A DNA stretch of 64,000 bases from Pseudomonadota bacterium (GCA_021851875.1 JAJZQI010000004.1:120536-184535), one strand, 5' to 3'; shown: positions 29,705 to 40,337, numbered from the stretch's first letter. A program made the numbers and translations. The notes: a model not told the origin generated them from the sequence alone.

Positions 29705-31051
29705 TTAGCGCATTCCGGGCAACATGCCCTTAAGGCCGCGCATCATTTTCCCCATGCCGCCCTTGGTCAGGGTTTTCATCATTTTCTGCATTTGTTCGAA
29801 CTGATTCAACAGGCGATTGACTTCCTGCACCTGCACCCCGGCGCCGGCGGCAATGCGTCGCTTGCGCGACGCCTTGATCAGATCGGGCTTGCGCCGCTCG
29901 TCGGGAGTCATGGAATTGATGATTCCCTCGACACGCGCCAGCGCCCGGTCGTCCACCTGCGTACCGGCAGCCGCCTGCGCGATCTGGGCCGGCATCTTGT
30001 CCATCAGCGCGGTCAAGCCGCCCATTTTCTGCATTTGCCGCAGCTGTTCGCGAAAATCCTCCAGGTCGAAACCCTTGCCCGATTTGAGTTTCTTCGCCAG
30101 CTTGACCGCCTCTTCCTGGTCTACGCTTTTCCTGGCCTCTTCGATTAACGATAGCACATCGCCCATGCCCAGCACACGCGAAGCCATACGTTCGGGATGA
30201 AACGGTTCCAATCCGGTGACTTTTTCACCCACACCGACAAACTTGATCGGCTTGCCGGTCACATGCCGCACCGAAAGCGCCGCACCGCCGCGCGAGTCGC
30301 CGTCCAGCTTGGTCAGCACCACGCCGGTCAGCGGCAGCGCTTCGTTGAAGGCCCGGGCGGTATTGACCGCATCCTGGCCCTGCATGGCGTCCACCACGAA
30401 GAGCGTTTCCACCGGATTCAACGCCGCATGCAACTCGCGGATTTCCGCCATCATGGCTTCGTCGATCGCCAGACGGCCCGCCGTATCGACGATCAGCACG
30501 TCGTGGAACTGCTTGCGGGCATATTCCAGCGCCGCCCGGGCGATTTCGACCGGCTTATCCTGCGCGCCGGAAGGAAACCATTCCACACCGACTTGCTGCG
30601 CCAGCGTCTTCAACTGTTCAATCGCCGCCGGGCGATAGACGTCGCAGCTCACCACCAGCACGTTCTTTTTCTGCTCTTTCAGCATGCGCGCGAGTTTACC
30701 GCTGGTGGTGGTCTTACCCGAACCCTGCAGACCCGCCATCAGCACAATCGCCGGCGGCACCGCGGCCAGATTGAGCGCGGCATTGTGCCCGCCCATCAGA
30801 CGGGTCAGCTCTTCGTGCACCACGCCGATCACGGCCTGTCCCGGCGACAGACTGCCCAGCACGTCCTGCCCCATCGCCCGCTCTTTCACCTGAGCGATGA
30901 ATTCCTTGACCACCGGCAAAGCCACGTCGGCTTCCAGCAAGGCCATGCGTACCTCGCGCATGGCCTCCTGAATATTCTCTTCGGTCAGACGCGCCTGACC
31001 GCGCAGGTTTTTGATGACCGACCCCAGCCGGTTTGTTAAGGTATCGAACAT
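29705..31051 (-). CDS. ffh: Signal recognition particle protein Ffh
   Basis: MFDTLTNRLGSVIKNLRGQARLTEENI; GLQGSGKTTTSGKLA; Met-rich C-terminus. Confidence 0.98.
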   Translation of the reverse strand: MFDTLTNRLGSVIKNLRGQARLTEENIQEAMREVRMALLEADVALPVVKEFIAQVKERAMGQDVLGSLSPGQAVIGVVHEELTRLMGGHNAALNLAAVPPAIVLMAGLQGSGKTTTSGKLARMLKEQKKNVLVVSCDVYRPAAIEQLKTLAQQVGVEWFPSGAQDKPVEIARAALEYARKQFHDVLIVDTAGRLAIDEAMMAEIRELHAALNPVETLFVVDAMQGQDAVNTARAFNEALPLTGVVLTKLDGDSRGGAALSVRHVTGKPIKFVGVGEKVTGLEPFHPERMASRVLGMGDVLSLIEEARKSVDQEEAVKLAKKLKSGKGFDLEDFREQLRQMQKMGGLTALMDKMPAQIAQAAAGTQVDDRALARVEGIINSMTPDERRKPDLIKASRKRRIAAGAGVQVQEVNRLLNQFEQMQKMMKTLTKGGMGKMMRGLKGMLPGMR

Positions 31052-31197
31052 AACCTTCTGTTCCTCTACTCGTTCCTAAGTCGACCTTCCCGCCCGGAAA
31101 GGCTTTGATGTAAACTGAACAGCTGCACGGGCCGCAAGCAACGGCTGCCCCGTTTTAAAAAACCGCATTATTCAGGCGAGCCACGCACTACAACATT

Positions 31198-32013
31198 ATG
31201 GGCACTCCGGTTTTATTACCGCTGCTGACGGCAATCGGCTATTTTGCCTTGAGCGCGCACTTCTTCTACAGCCGCTGGCGCCGCAATAGCGCCGCGTCCT
31301 GCCGCTGGGAGCGTGTCGGCGTATCCATCCTGCTGGCGTTGCATGCCATCTCGCTGCACGAAGCGATCCCGCAAGCCACCGGCCTCAACCTGGGCGTAGG
31401 CAATGCCCTGTCCGTCACGGCCTGGCTCGCCGTTGTCAGTTACTGGGGCGCCAGTTTCGCCTATCGCCTGGAAAGCCTGTATGTTGCAGTTTTGCCACTG
31501 GCGGGCGTCAGCCTGCTCGTACCCGTCATTCTACCCGAGAGCCACATCTTACCCTATAGCGGCATGGCAGCTTTTCACTGGCACCTGCTGGTATCGCTGC
31601 TGGCATACAGCCTGCTCACCATTGCCGCCTTGCATGCCGGGCTGATGGTGTCGCTGGAAAAACGCCTGCACCACGCCACCCTGACGGGCGCCATGAACCA
31701 TCTGCCGCCGCTGCTGACGCTGGAAACCCTGCTGTTCCGCCTGCTCTGGACCGGCTTCCTGTTTCTCACCCTGTCACTGCTGACCGGCATGTTTTTTTCC
31801 GAAAATATTTTCGGAAAACCGCTGGAATTCAATCACAAGGTTGTGTTCGGCATCCTCGCCTGGCTGATTTTCGCCACCTTGCTGGCCGGTCGTCACATCT
31901 ACGGCTGGCGCGGCAAACGCGCCAGCCGGCTGACCATTGCCGGCTTTGCCCTGCTTCTGCTGGCCTACATCGGCAGCAAATTCGTGCTGGAAATCCTGCT
32001 GGGCCGGGCTTGA
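31198..32013 (+). CDS. ypjD: Cytochrome c assembly (CcsA/YpjD-like) inner membrane protein
   Basis: 271 aa polytopic; FHWHLLVSLLAYSLLTIAALHAGLM and GRHIYGWRGKRASRLTIAGF; divergent from ffh and next to corB, as is common in proteobacteria. Confidence 0.88.
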   Translation: MGTPVLLPLLTAIGYFALSAHFFYSRWRRNSAASCRWERVGVSILLALHAISLHEAIPQATGLNLGVGNALSVTAWLAVVSYWGASFAYRLESLYVAVLPLAGVSLLVPVILPESHILPYSGMAAFHWHLLVSLLAYSLLTIAALHAGLMVSLEKRLHHATLTGAMNHLPPLLTLETLLFRLLWTGFLFLTLSLLTGMFFSENIFGKPLEFNHKVVFGILAWLIFATLLAGRHIYGWRGKRASRLTIAGFALLLLAYIGSKFVLEILLGRA

Positions 32014-32066
32014 CAAGCCTCACCCCAGCTTTGAAAATCAGACTGTCGCTGTAGCCGGATCTTTTC

Positions 32067-33356
32067 TTGGACGATACTTCCCTAGGCGTGTTACTTGGCC
32101 TGCTGGCCGTCTTGCTGCTGCTTTCCGCGTTCTTCTCCATCTCCGAGACCAGCATGATGGCGCTCAACCGCTATCGGCTCAAGCACATGGCGCAGCAAGG
32201 TCACCGCGGCGCCCTGCTGGCCACCGCCCTGCTGGCCCATACCGACAAATTGCTGGGCGTCATTCTGCTGGGCAACAATCTGATCAATGCCGCAGCCGCC
32301 ACCCTGGTCACGCTGATCAGCATTCGCCTGCTGGGCAACAATGAAGTGGCCCTGACCATTGGCACGCTGTCCGTGACCTTTGCCATTCTGGTATTCAGCG
32401 AGATCACCCCCAAGGTCATCGGCGCCACCCACCCCGAACGCATCGCCTTTGCCGCCAGCCACATCCTCAGTCCGCTACTGAAACTCGCCTACCCGATCAT
32501 CTGGTTCGTCAACCTGTTCGTCAGCAGCATTCTCTGGCTGTTGCGCATCAAGACGCACGACAACAGCCAGGCATCCCAGCTCAGCATGGAAGAAATGCGC
32601 ACGCTGGTGTTGGAGGCGGGCCACTTCATTCCCCAGAAACACCAGAGCATCCTGCTCAACCTGTTCGAATTGCAGCAGATCACCGTCGACGACAGCATGA
32701 CGCCGCGCAACCAGATCGAGGCCATCAACATCGACGACGAACCGGAGGATATCGTGCGCGCCTTGTCGACCAGCCACCACACGCGGCTGCCGGTTTACCA
32801 GAACACGCTCGACCAGATCATCGGTATTGTACACATACGCAAGGTGCTGCACGCCATCCAGTCCGGCAAGCTGTCACACGACATGATTCGCGAGGCCATG
32901 CGCGACCCTTACTTCATCCCGGCGGGTACGCCGCTGCTGGCCCAGCTGCAGCAATTTCAGGAAAAACACCGCCGCAGCGCCCTGGTTGTCGATGAGTACG
33001 GCGAACTGCTCGGCCTCGTCACGCTGGAAGACATTCTGGAAGAAATCGTCGGCGAATTCACCACCAGCGCGCCGGGACAAACCAGTCACTATCGCCAGGA
33101 AGAAAGCGGCGACTGGCTGGTCGAAGGCAGCAGCCTATTGCGCGATCTCAACCGCAAGCTGCGCCTATCCTTGCCGACCGACGGCCCGAAAACCCTCAAC
33201 GGCCTGATTCTCGAACACCTGGAAGACATTCCGGAAGCAGGCACCAGCCTGCGTATTGCCGGCCACACCCTGGAAATTCTGCAAACCCAGGATCGCATCG
33301 TCAAAATGGTCCGCATCACCCCGCCCGCCGTAATGCCAACGGAAGGCACAGACTGA
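32067..33356 (+). CDS. CNNM/CorB-type (DUF21 + CBS) protein
   Basis: FFSISETSMMALNRYRLKHMAQQGHRGA, CBS pair, VVDEYGELLGLVTLEDILEEIVGEF. Confidence 0.92.
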   Translation: MDDTSLGVLLGLLAVLLLLSAFFSISETSMMALNRYRLKHMAQQGHRGALLATALLAHTDKLLGVILLGNNLINAAAATLVTLISIRLLGNNEVALTIGTLSVTFAILVFSEITPKVIGATHPERIAFAASHILSPLLKLAYPIIWFVNLFVSSILWLLRIKTHDNSQASQLSMEEMRTLVLEAGHFIPQKHQSILLNLFELQQITVDDSMTPRNQIEAINIDDEPEDIVRALSTSHHTRLPVYQNTLDQIIGIVHIRKVLHAIQSGKLSHDMIREAMRDPYFIPAGTPLLAQLQQFQEKHRRSALVVDEYGELLGLVTLEDILEEIVGEFTTSAPGQTSHYRQEESGDWLVEGSSLLRDLNRKLRLSLPTDGPKTLNGLILEHLEDIPEAGTSLRIAGHTLEILQTQDRIVKMVRITPPAVMPTEGTD

Positions 33357-33432
33357 CCGCGTTCGATGCTTTACAAAGGATCAGCACAGGTGCATTATTT
33401 AACCCAGTCATTACAACGATAACTCACATCTC

Positions 33433-35157
33433 ATGGCTCAAGCCGCGTCCTCTACAAAACTCAGTGGTTTGGCATACGCCCTCGTCCAGCATGGCAAACT
33501 GCACAGTGCCGACGCAGAAACACTGCAAACGCAGGCGATCACCGCATCGACGCCATTTATCAGCCAACTGGTGCAAAGCCGCAAAATGTCTGCCGCGGAA
33601 ATTGCCCACTTTGCGGCGGAAACATTCGGCTACCCCCTGATGGACCTCAATGCGCTACGCGTCGACGACCTGCCCAAGCGCCTGCTCAAACCGGACCTGA
33701 TGCAAAAACGCCGGGTGCTCGCCCTGCTGGAACGCAACAACAAACTTTACATCGGCCTGTCCGACCCAACCAATCTGCAGGCTCTGGAAGACGTACGCTT
33801 CCAGACCGGCAAAATGATCGAGCCGGTCATCGTCGAAGAGGACAAGCTCGGCCAGCTGATCGACAAGGTATCGGAAGCCTCCGACACCAGCCTGAAAAAC
33901 CTGGTCGACGACGACATCAACCTTGACTTCGAGGCAGGCGGCGAAGCCCCCGTAGAGGAAGATGGCGGCGCTACCGAAGTCGATGATGCGCCAATCGTAC
34001 GGTACGTGCAGAAAGTGTTGCTCAAGGCGATTGAAGGTGGTGCGTCCGACATTCACTTCGAGCCTTACGAAAAATATTACCGCGTGCGCTTCCGTCAGGA
34101 CGGCATCCTGTACGAATTCGAGAAACCGCCCCTGGCCATCAAGGAAAAACTGGCCGCCCGCATCAAGGTGATTTCCGAGATGGACATTTCGGAAAAGCGC
34201 GTTCCACAGGATGGCCGCATGCGTCTGCGCCTGTCGCGCGACCGCTTTATCGACTTCCGTGTCAGCACGCTGCCCACGCTATTCGGCGAAAAGATCGTGA
34301 TGCGTATTCTCGATCCTTCGAGCGCCACGCTGGGCATCGAGGCGCTCGGTTATGAACCGGATCAGAAGGAAGCCTTGCTCGAAGCCATCAACCGCCCCTA
34401 CGGGATGGTGTTGGTAACCGGACCGACCGGTTCCGGCAAAACCGTATCGCTGTATACCTGCCTGAACATCCTGAACAAGCCCGGCATCAACATCTCCACC
34501 GCGGAAGATCCGGCGGAGATCAACTTGCCCGGCATCAACCAGGTCAACGTTAACGACAAGGTCGGCCTGACCTTCGCAGCGGCGCTAAGATCCTTTTTGC
34601 GGCAGGATCCGGACATTGTAATGGTGGGCGAGATTCGCGATCTGGAAACCGCCGACATTGCCATCAAGGCCGCCCAAACCGGTCATATGGTGCTCTCCAC
34701 CCTGCATACCAACGACGCCCCGAAAACCCTGACCCGTTTGATGAACATGGGCGTGGCGCCGTTCAACATCGCCTCGTCCGTCAACCTGATCACCGCTCAG
34801 CGCCTGGGCCGCCGCCTGTGCCCCAGCTGCAAGATACCGCTCGACATCCCGCCCGAAGCCCTGCTCCGCGCCGGCTTCGGCGAAGCCGACCTGGACGGCA
34901 GCTGGACACCCTTCACCCACCGGGAAGACGGCTGCGACGTCTGCAAGGGCAAAGGCTACAAGGGCCGTGTCGGCATTTACGAAGTAATGCCGATCAGCGA
35001 GGAAATGACCCGCATCATCATGAGCCAGGGCAATGCCATCGATATTGCCGACCAGGCCCAGCGCGAAGGTCTTCGCAACTTGCGCCAATCTGGTCTATTA
35101 AAAGTAAAACAAGGCCTTACTTCACTGGAAGAGATCGAGGCCGTAACCAATGAGTGA
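33433..35157 (+). CDS. pilB: Type IV pilus assembly ATPase PilB
   Basis: VTGPTGSGKTVSLYTCLNILN, GEIRDLETADIAIKAAQTGHMVLSTLHTNDAP; tetracysteine CPSC...CDVC. Confidence 0.97.
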   Translation: MAQAASSTKLSGLAYALVQHGKLHSADAETLQTQAITASTPFISQLVQSRKMSAAEIAHFAAETFGYPLMDLNALRVDDLPKRLLKPDLMQKRRVLALLERNNKLYIGLSDPTNLQALEDVRFQTGKMIEPVIVEEDKLGQLIDKVSEASDTSLKNLVDDDINLDFEAGGEAPVEEDGGATEVDDAPIVRYVQKVLLKAIEGGASDIHFEPYEKYYRVRFRQDGILYEFEKPPLAIKEKLAARIKVISEMDISEKRVPQDGRMRLRLSRDRFIDFRVSTLPTLFGEKIVMRILDPSSATLGIEALGYEPDQKEALLEAINRPYGMVLVTGPTGSGKTVSLYTCLNILNKPGINISTAEDPAEINLPGINQVNVNDKVGLTFAAALRSFLRQDPDIVMVGEIRDLETADIAIKAAQTGHMVLSTLHTNDAPKTLTRLMNMGVAPFNIASSVNLITAQRLGRRLCPSCKIPLDIPPEALLRAGFGEADLDGSWTPFTHREDGCDVCKGKGYKGRVGIYEVMPISEEMTRIIMSQGNAIDIADQAQREGLRNLRQSGLLKVKQGLTSLEEIEAVTNE

Positions 35158-35168
35158 GGACCCCGCAC

Positions 35169-36407
35169 ATGGCCATGGCACCGAATACGCCGAAGAAGGA
35201 TAGCAAGAAAAAGGACGTCATCTACAGCTGGGAGGGCGTCGACAAAAAAGGCAAAAAACTCAAGGGCGAAATGGCGGCCCCGGGCGAAAACGTCGTCGCC
35301 AATCACTTGCGCCGCCAAGGCATTGTGCCGGGCAAAATCAAGAAACTGGGCGCCGCCAAAAAGAAGAAAATCACCGACAAGGACATCACGCTGTTCACCC
35401 GTCAGCTCGCCACCATGCTGAAATCGGGCGTGCCCTTGCTGCAGTCTTTCGAAATTGTTGCCAAAGGCCACTCCAACCCCTCTGTGCAGCGCCTTTTGCT
35501 GGATATCAAGGCCGACGTGGAAACCGGTAGCAGCATGACCACCGCGTTCAGCCGGTTTCCGCTGTATTTCGACAGCTTGTACTGCAACCTGGTCAACGCC
35601 GGTGAACAGGCCGGTATTCTGGAAGGCGTGCTGGATCGACTGGCCACGTACAAGGAAAAGACCTTGGCGCTGAAAGCCAAGATCAAGAAAGCACTGTTTT
35701 ATCCGACCGCCATTATCATTGCCGCCTTCATCATTACCGCCGTGATCATGATTTTCGTCATTCCGGCTTTTAAGAGTTTGTTTGTTGGCTTTGGAGCTGA
35801 TCTGCCCTTACCTACACTTATTGTCATGGGAATGTCGGACTTCTTTGTCAACTACTGGTACGCTATTTTTGGCATTTTAGGTGGCGGTATCTATGGCTTT
35901 ATCGAAGCCAAGAAACGCTCCAAAAAATTGCAGGATGCAATGGATCGCTTGTCACTCAAGCTACCTATTTTTGGAACAATCATCGAAAAAGCTACAGTGG
36001 CTCGCTGGACCCGCACACTTGCCACCATGTTTTCAGCTGGCGTACCTTTGGTCGAGGCACTTGGAACCGTAGGGGGCGCTTCCGGTAATGTAATTTACTT
36101 CAACGCCACCAAAACAATTCAAAACGATGTATCAACCGGCACTAGCCTGACCGCCTCCATGCAAAATGCCAACCTGTTCCCCAACATGGTGATCCAAATG
36201 GTGCAAATCGGTGAAGAATCGGGTGCGCTGGATTCCATGCTGAGCAAGGTGGCGGATTATTATGAGCGGGAAGTGGACGATGCAGTTGACGCCCTGGCCA
36301 GCCTGATGGAGCCGATCATCATGGTAGTACTGGGCACATTGATCGGCGGCCTGGTCATTGCCATGTACCTGCCCATCTTCAAAATGGCTTCGGTGGTGGG
36401 CGGCTAA
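35169..36407 (+). CDS. pilC: Type IV pilus inner membrane platform protein PilC
   Basis: Two T2SSF domains; FTRQLATMLKSGVPLLQSFEIVAKG and ARWTRTLATMFSAGVPLVEALGTVGGASGN. Confidence 0.96.
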   Translation: MAMAPNTPKKDSKKKDVIYSWEGVDKKGKKLKGEMAAPGENVVANHLRRQGIVPGKIKKLGAAKKKKITDKDITLFTRQLATMLKSGVPLLQSFEIVAKGHSNPSVQRLLLDIKADVETGSSMTTAFSRFPLYFDSLYCNLVNAGEQAGILEGVLDRLATYKEKTLALKAKIKKALFYPTAIIIAAFIITAVIMIFVIPAFKSLFVGFGADLPLPTLIVMGMSDFFVNYWYAIFGILGGGIYGFIEAKKRSKKLQDAMDRLSLKLPIFGTIIEKATVARWTRTLATMFSAGVPLVEALGTVGGASGNVIYFNATKTIQNDVSTGTSLTASMQNANLFPNMVIQMVQIGEESGALDSMLSKVADYYEREVDDAVDALASLMEPIIMVVLGTLIGGLVIAMYLPIFKMASVVGG

Positions 36408-36495
36408 ACCCGTTCCTTTCTCGCGGCAAGCATCCGGCTACCGGGGATGCTTGCCCGCCACCCCATCCTGACCGTTAATTTCACATACCCTCACC

Positions 36496-37356
36496 ATGTC
36501 CCTCTCAACTCTGAGCTGCCTCCCGCCCGCAATACTGTTCGGCTTCGCCGCCTTGCTCGGCCTGCTTGTCGGCAGTTTTCTCAATGTCGTCATTCACCGG
36601 CTGCCCATCATGCTGGAACGGGAATGGCAGGAACAATGCGCCGCATTGCAAGGCAAGGAACCGCCCAGCGAAAACACCCGCTACAACCTGCTGACCCCGG
36701 CTTCGACCTGTCCGTCATGCGGACATAAAATCCGCGCCTGGGAAAACATTCCCGTCGTCAGCTATCTGCTACTGCGAGGTCGCTGCAGCGCCTGCAAAAC
36801 GCCCATCAGTTTGCGCTACCCATTGGTCGAAGCGATTTCCGCTTTGCTGTCGGGATTCGCCATGCTGCATTTTGGCCCGACGTTCCAGACCCTCGCCGCC
36901 CTGGTGTTTATCTGGGCCTTGCTGGCGCTCACCTATATCGATTACGACACGCAATTGCTGCCCGATGACATCACCCTGCCGCTGTTATGGCTGGGCCTCC
37001 TGCTCAACTGGCAAGGCGTCTTCACCAGCCTGCCGGATGCCCTGCTTGGCGCAGTATTGGGTTACCTGGCTCTGTGGTCCATCTACTGGGGGTTCAAACT
37101 CCTCACCGGCAAGGAGGGCATGGGCTACGGCGATTTCAAGCTACTCGCCGCCCTGGGCGCCTGGATGGGCTGGCAAATGCTGCCCGGTATTATCCTGCTG
37201 TCTTCGGTAGTGGGCGCGGTCGTCGGGCTGAGCCTGATTGTTCTGCGCCGCCAAGACAGCCAGAAGCCCATCCCGTTCGGTCCCTATCTGGCCGGCGGCG
37301 GACTCGTCTCCCTGTTTTACGGCCACGAACTGATTGCCTGGTATCTGGCAATGTAA
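36496..37356 (+). CDS. pilD: Prepilin peptidase/N-methyltransferase PilD
   Basis: GSFLNVVIHRLP, CPSCGHKIRAWENIPVVSYLLLRGRCSACKTPISLRYPLVE, GYGDFKLLAALGAWMGW. Confidence 0.97.
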   Translation: MSLSTLSCLPPAILFGFAALLGLLVGSFLNVVIHRLPIMLEREWQEQCAALQGKEPPSENTRYNLLTPASTCPSCGHKIRAWENIPVVSYLLLRGRCSACKTPISLRYPLVEAISALLSGFAMLHFGPTFQTLAALVFIWALLALTYIDYDTQLLPDDITLPLLWLGLLLNWQGVFTSLPDALLGAVLGYLALWSIYWGFKLLTGKEGMGYGDFKLLAALGAWMGWQMLPGIILLSSVVGAVVGLSLIVLRRQDSQKPIPFGPYLAGGGLVSLFYGHELIAWYLAM

Positions 37357-37360
37357 GCCG

Positions 37361-37996
37361 ATGAAGCAGCCCATGCCATTCGTTGTCGTCATCACGGGCG
37401 GCATCGGTTGCGGTAAAAGTACCGTCGCCCAACACTTTACCGAACTCGGCACCCCGCTCGTCGATACCGATGCGATTGCCCACCGCCTGACGCGAGCCCC
37501 TTCGCCGCAACTCGACGAAATCGTCCGCATCTTCGGCCCACAGGCATTGCTGGACAATGGCGACCTCAACCGCAGCTGGATGAGGCAACGTGTTTTTGCC
37601 GACACGCGCCAGCGCAAACTGCTGGAAGACATTCTCCACCCCGCCATTCGGCAAGCCGTACTGAACGAATTGCGCGAGCTGCATGGACAGCCTTACGTTC
37701 TGCTGGCCGTTCCGCTTTATTTCGAATCAGCGGAAGGCTACCGGTCTTTGGCGCAACGTGTGCTGCTGGTCGATTGCACGCCGGAGCAGCAAATCGAGCG
37801 CACCATGCAGCGATCGGGTCTCAGCCGTCAACAGGTTGAAGCAATCATGCACAGCCAGGTCTCCCGTGAGTTTCGGCTACAGCGTGCCGATGACGTCATC
37901 GACAACAGCGAAACAGAAAACAAACTGCATGACAAAATAATAATTTTGCACCAACACTACCTTACCCTGGCAAATAACTTCAAGAAATCCACCTAA
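37361..37996 (+). CDS. coaE: Dephospho-CoA kinase
   Basis: VVVITGGIGCGKSTVAQHFTELGTPLVDTDAIAH; ILHPAIRQAV; VPLYFES. Confidence 0.96.
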   Translation: MKQPMPFVVVITGGIGCGKSTVAQHFTELGTPLVDTDAIAHRLTRAPSPQLDEIVRIFGPQALLDNGDLNRSWMRQRVFADTRQRKLLEDILHPAIRQAVLNELRELHGQPYVLLAVPLYFESAEGYRSLAQRVLLVDCTPEQQIERTMQRSGLSRQQVEAIMHSQVSREFRLQRADDVIDNSETENKLHDKIIILHQHYLTLANNFKKST

Positions 37997-38056
37997 GCAT
38001 TTGTCAAATTGCAAAAAATGATACAAAATTAGGACACCAACTAGGGGCCCGAGCCG

Positions 38057-38812
38057 GTGATCCGTTACGAATATCCATTCAATGAGCGCATTCGCACCTT
38101 GCTGCGGCTTGAAGACCTGTACGACAGGCTCAATTATCTTGTCGCTCAAAGTGATGCCAGGCAGCATCATGCCGCGCTGCTGACCCTGTTCGATATTCTC
38201 GAAGTCGCCACACGCGCCGACCTCAAGTCCGACCTGATCCAGGAAATGGAACGGCAAAAGCAGATACTGCTGCCCTTGCGCAACAACCCCGCCATTTCAG
38301 AGCAGGCCCTGAACGAAATTCTGCAGGCCATAGAGTCTACCCTTGGCCAGTTGCACGGCATGACCGGCAAGTTCGGCCAACACCTGCGTGACAATGAATG
38401 GCTGATGGCCATTAAACAGCGCACCAGTATTCCCGGCGGCGTGTGCGAATTCGACCTGCCGACCTATCACTACTGGCTGCATCTGGATGCCGCCACCCGC
38501 CAGAATGACTTCAAACAATGGCTGGCCCCGCTGCAGCCGATTTGCGGCGGGCTCGAGGTGGTGCTCAAGCTGCTGCGCGAAAGCGGCCAGAGCAGCCAGC
38601 AAACCGCCAAACAAGGCGTATATCAGCAAATGCTGGGCGGTAAAATTGCCCAGATGGTGCAGATCACACTTGATACGACCCTGCCCTGTGTGCCGGAAAT
38701 CAGTGCCAACAAGTATGCGCTCAACATCCGCTTTCTTGCCAGCTCCGTCACGCAGCGCGGCAGCACCTGCGAGCAGGATCTGCCGTTCACCTTGACCTTC
38801 TGCAATCTCTAA
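38057..38812 (+). CDS. zapD: Cell division protein ZapD
   Basis: [28 protein letters not shown] start; between coaE and yacG. Confidence 0.95.
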   Translation: MIRYEYPFNERIRTLLRLEDLYDRLNYLVAQSDARQHHAALLTLFDILEVATRADLKSDLIQEMERQKQILLPLRNNPAISEQALNEILQAIESTLGQLHGMTGKFGQHLRDNEWLMAIKQRTSIPGGVCEFDLPTYHYWLHLDAATRQNDFKQWLAPLQPICGGLEVVLKLLRESGQSSQQTAKQGVYQQMLGGKIAQMVQITLDTTLPCVPEISANKYALNIRFLASSVTQRGSTCEQDLPFTLTFCNL

Positions 38813-39003
38813 TGGCACCGCCGCGACTGGTTGCCTGCCCGCAGTGCGGCAAAAAGACACCCTGGAATCCGGCCAATCCATATCGGCCGTTCTGCAGCGA
38901 GCGGTGCAAACTGATTGATCTGGGTCAGTGGGCCAAGGAAGAATATCGTATCCCGGAACAGCAGCGGCCGCTGCCGGATGAAGCAGAAAGCAATGACGAC
39001 TAG
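38812..39003 (+). CDS. yacG: DNA gyrase inhibitor YacG
   Basis: [10 protein letters not shown]...[24 protein letters not shown] zinc-finger signature. Confidence 0.96.
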   Translation: MAPPRLVACPQCGKKTPWNPANPYRPFCSERCKLIDLGQWAKEEYRIPEQQRPLPDEAESNDD

Positions 39004-39389
39004 CGCGCCGCCGCGCTAAAGGTGAACACGCGAGCCACACCATCCACCTCCAGCACCAGCTGCCAGTCGCTGCGCCCGGCAACACACACCGGCAGGATGA
39101 TTGAATGTTGCCAGCGCCTGCCGTCGTTCAGGGACTCGAGTTTGTAGCGATTCTCTCCCATATCCATCCCCAGCATGGCAAAACTGGCGCTCACCTGTTT
39201 TGCCCCGGGCGCCTCCACCACCAGCATAAATGGCGTCAACACGGTCGGAGCGGCGGAAAAACGCACCTTCACCCCGGCCTGTTCACAGCCCTGCTGCGGA
39301 TCAGTGCAGGCAACGGCCTGCGGCTGCTTTGGCTGACAGCCCGGCAATGCCGCAGCGATTAGCAAAATCCAGCTCAACCGGCGGAACAT
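39000..39389 (-). CDS. Hypothetical lipoprotein
   Basis: ORF from ATG 39389: [37 protein letters not shown]... with lipobox-like ALPGC. Confidence 0.65.
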   Translation of the reverse strand: MFRRLSWILLIAAALPGCQPKQPQAVACTDPQQGCEQAGVKVRFSAAPTVLTPFMLVVEAPGAKQVSASFAMLGMDMGENRYKLESLNDGRRWQHSIILPVCVAGRSDWQLVLEVDGVARVFTFSAAAR

Positions 39390-40321
39390 GGCGCCCACGC
39401 CTCCCGCAACAGCGCAATCCCCTGGGCTCCTTGTGCCCGCGCAGCAGACAAGTCGTCGCATGTCATCCCGCCCAGAGCGAAGGCCGGCACGGGATAATCG
39501 CGCAGCAGACTGGCGAATGTCTCCCATCCCAGAGCCGGCTCTCCCGGATGGCTGGCCGTCGGCTTCACCGGGCTGAGCAGGACATAATCCAGCCCCAGCT
39601 TGGCCGCCTGCGACAGCTCGGCCGCATCGTGGCAGGATGCTCCGACCCACTCGAAATCCGGTCGCTGGTCGCATTGCCGCACCCGTGCGCCGGATAACTG
39701 TATGCCGTCCGCCCCCATCTCGCGCGCCAATGCTTCCGATCCATGCACGATCACTCGCCCGCCGCGCTCATGCAGGATGCGGCAGGCCGCGCGTCCGATC
39801 CGCAGCTGTTCGTCCTCGCTCAGATGCTTTTCACGCCATTGCAGCCAATCCAGCCCGGCTGCCACGCGCTGCTGCAGACAGTGCAGGAAAGCATCCGCTC
39901 CCATGCGGTGCACGGCGGATATTGCCAGTACGTCGGGCAATTGCAGTGCTTTAAGAAGGGGAAAATTGGCCGGCAGCATGGGTTCCACGTCCGGCACACC
40001 CGGTGTGTGCCAGGCAAACTGCTGCCCTTCGTGCGGATGCAATTCGCCTTGCCAGTCCCACACCATATAAAAATGCAGGTGGACAAAAGCATGGGGATAA
40101 TCGTGCGTGCGAGTCAGCCAGGGCGTGGCATGCGTGACCGTAATACCCAGCTCTTCGCGCAGTTCACGGGCGAGCGCGGCCTCAAGCGGCTCGCCCGGCT
40201 CGACCTTGCCGCCGGGAAATTCCCAGTAACCGGCATACACCTTGCCGGCCGGACGGCTGGCAAGCAGTACCTGCCTGCCTCTGCGCAGGACGCCAACGGC
40301 AACATGGACAGCGGATTTCAC
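39374..40321 (-). CDS. Nudix hydrolase (MutT-like) fused to ThiE/TenI-like domain
   Basis: N-terminal GGKVEPGEPLEAALARELREELGI Nudix box; C-terminal LDWLQWREKHLSEDE...IQLSGARV...DYVLLSPVKPTASHPG...FALGGM. Confidence 0.9.
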   Translation of the reverse strand: MKSAVHVAVGVLRRGRQVLLASRPAGKVYAGYWEFPGGKVEPGEPLEAALARELREELGITVTHATPWLTRTHDYPHAFVHLHFYMVWDWQGELHPHEGQQFAWHTPGVPDVEPMLPANFPLLKALQLPDVLAISAVHRMGADAFLHCLQQRVAAGLDWLQWREKHLSEDEQLRIGRAACRILHERGGRVIVHGSEALAREMGADGIQLSGARVRQCDQRPDFEWVGASCHDAAELSQAAKLGLDYVLLSPVKPTASHPGEPALGWETFASLLRDYPVPAFALGGMTCDDLSAARAQGAQGIALLREAWAPCSAG

Positions 40322-40337
40322 GGCGCGCAGCCTTTTT

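Noticed and set aside
38003-38056. AT-rich gap between coaE and zapD as a promoter
   Set aside because: Several imperfect -10/-35 alternatives; none clear enough to call.
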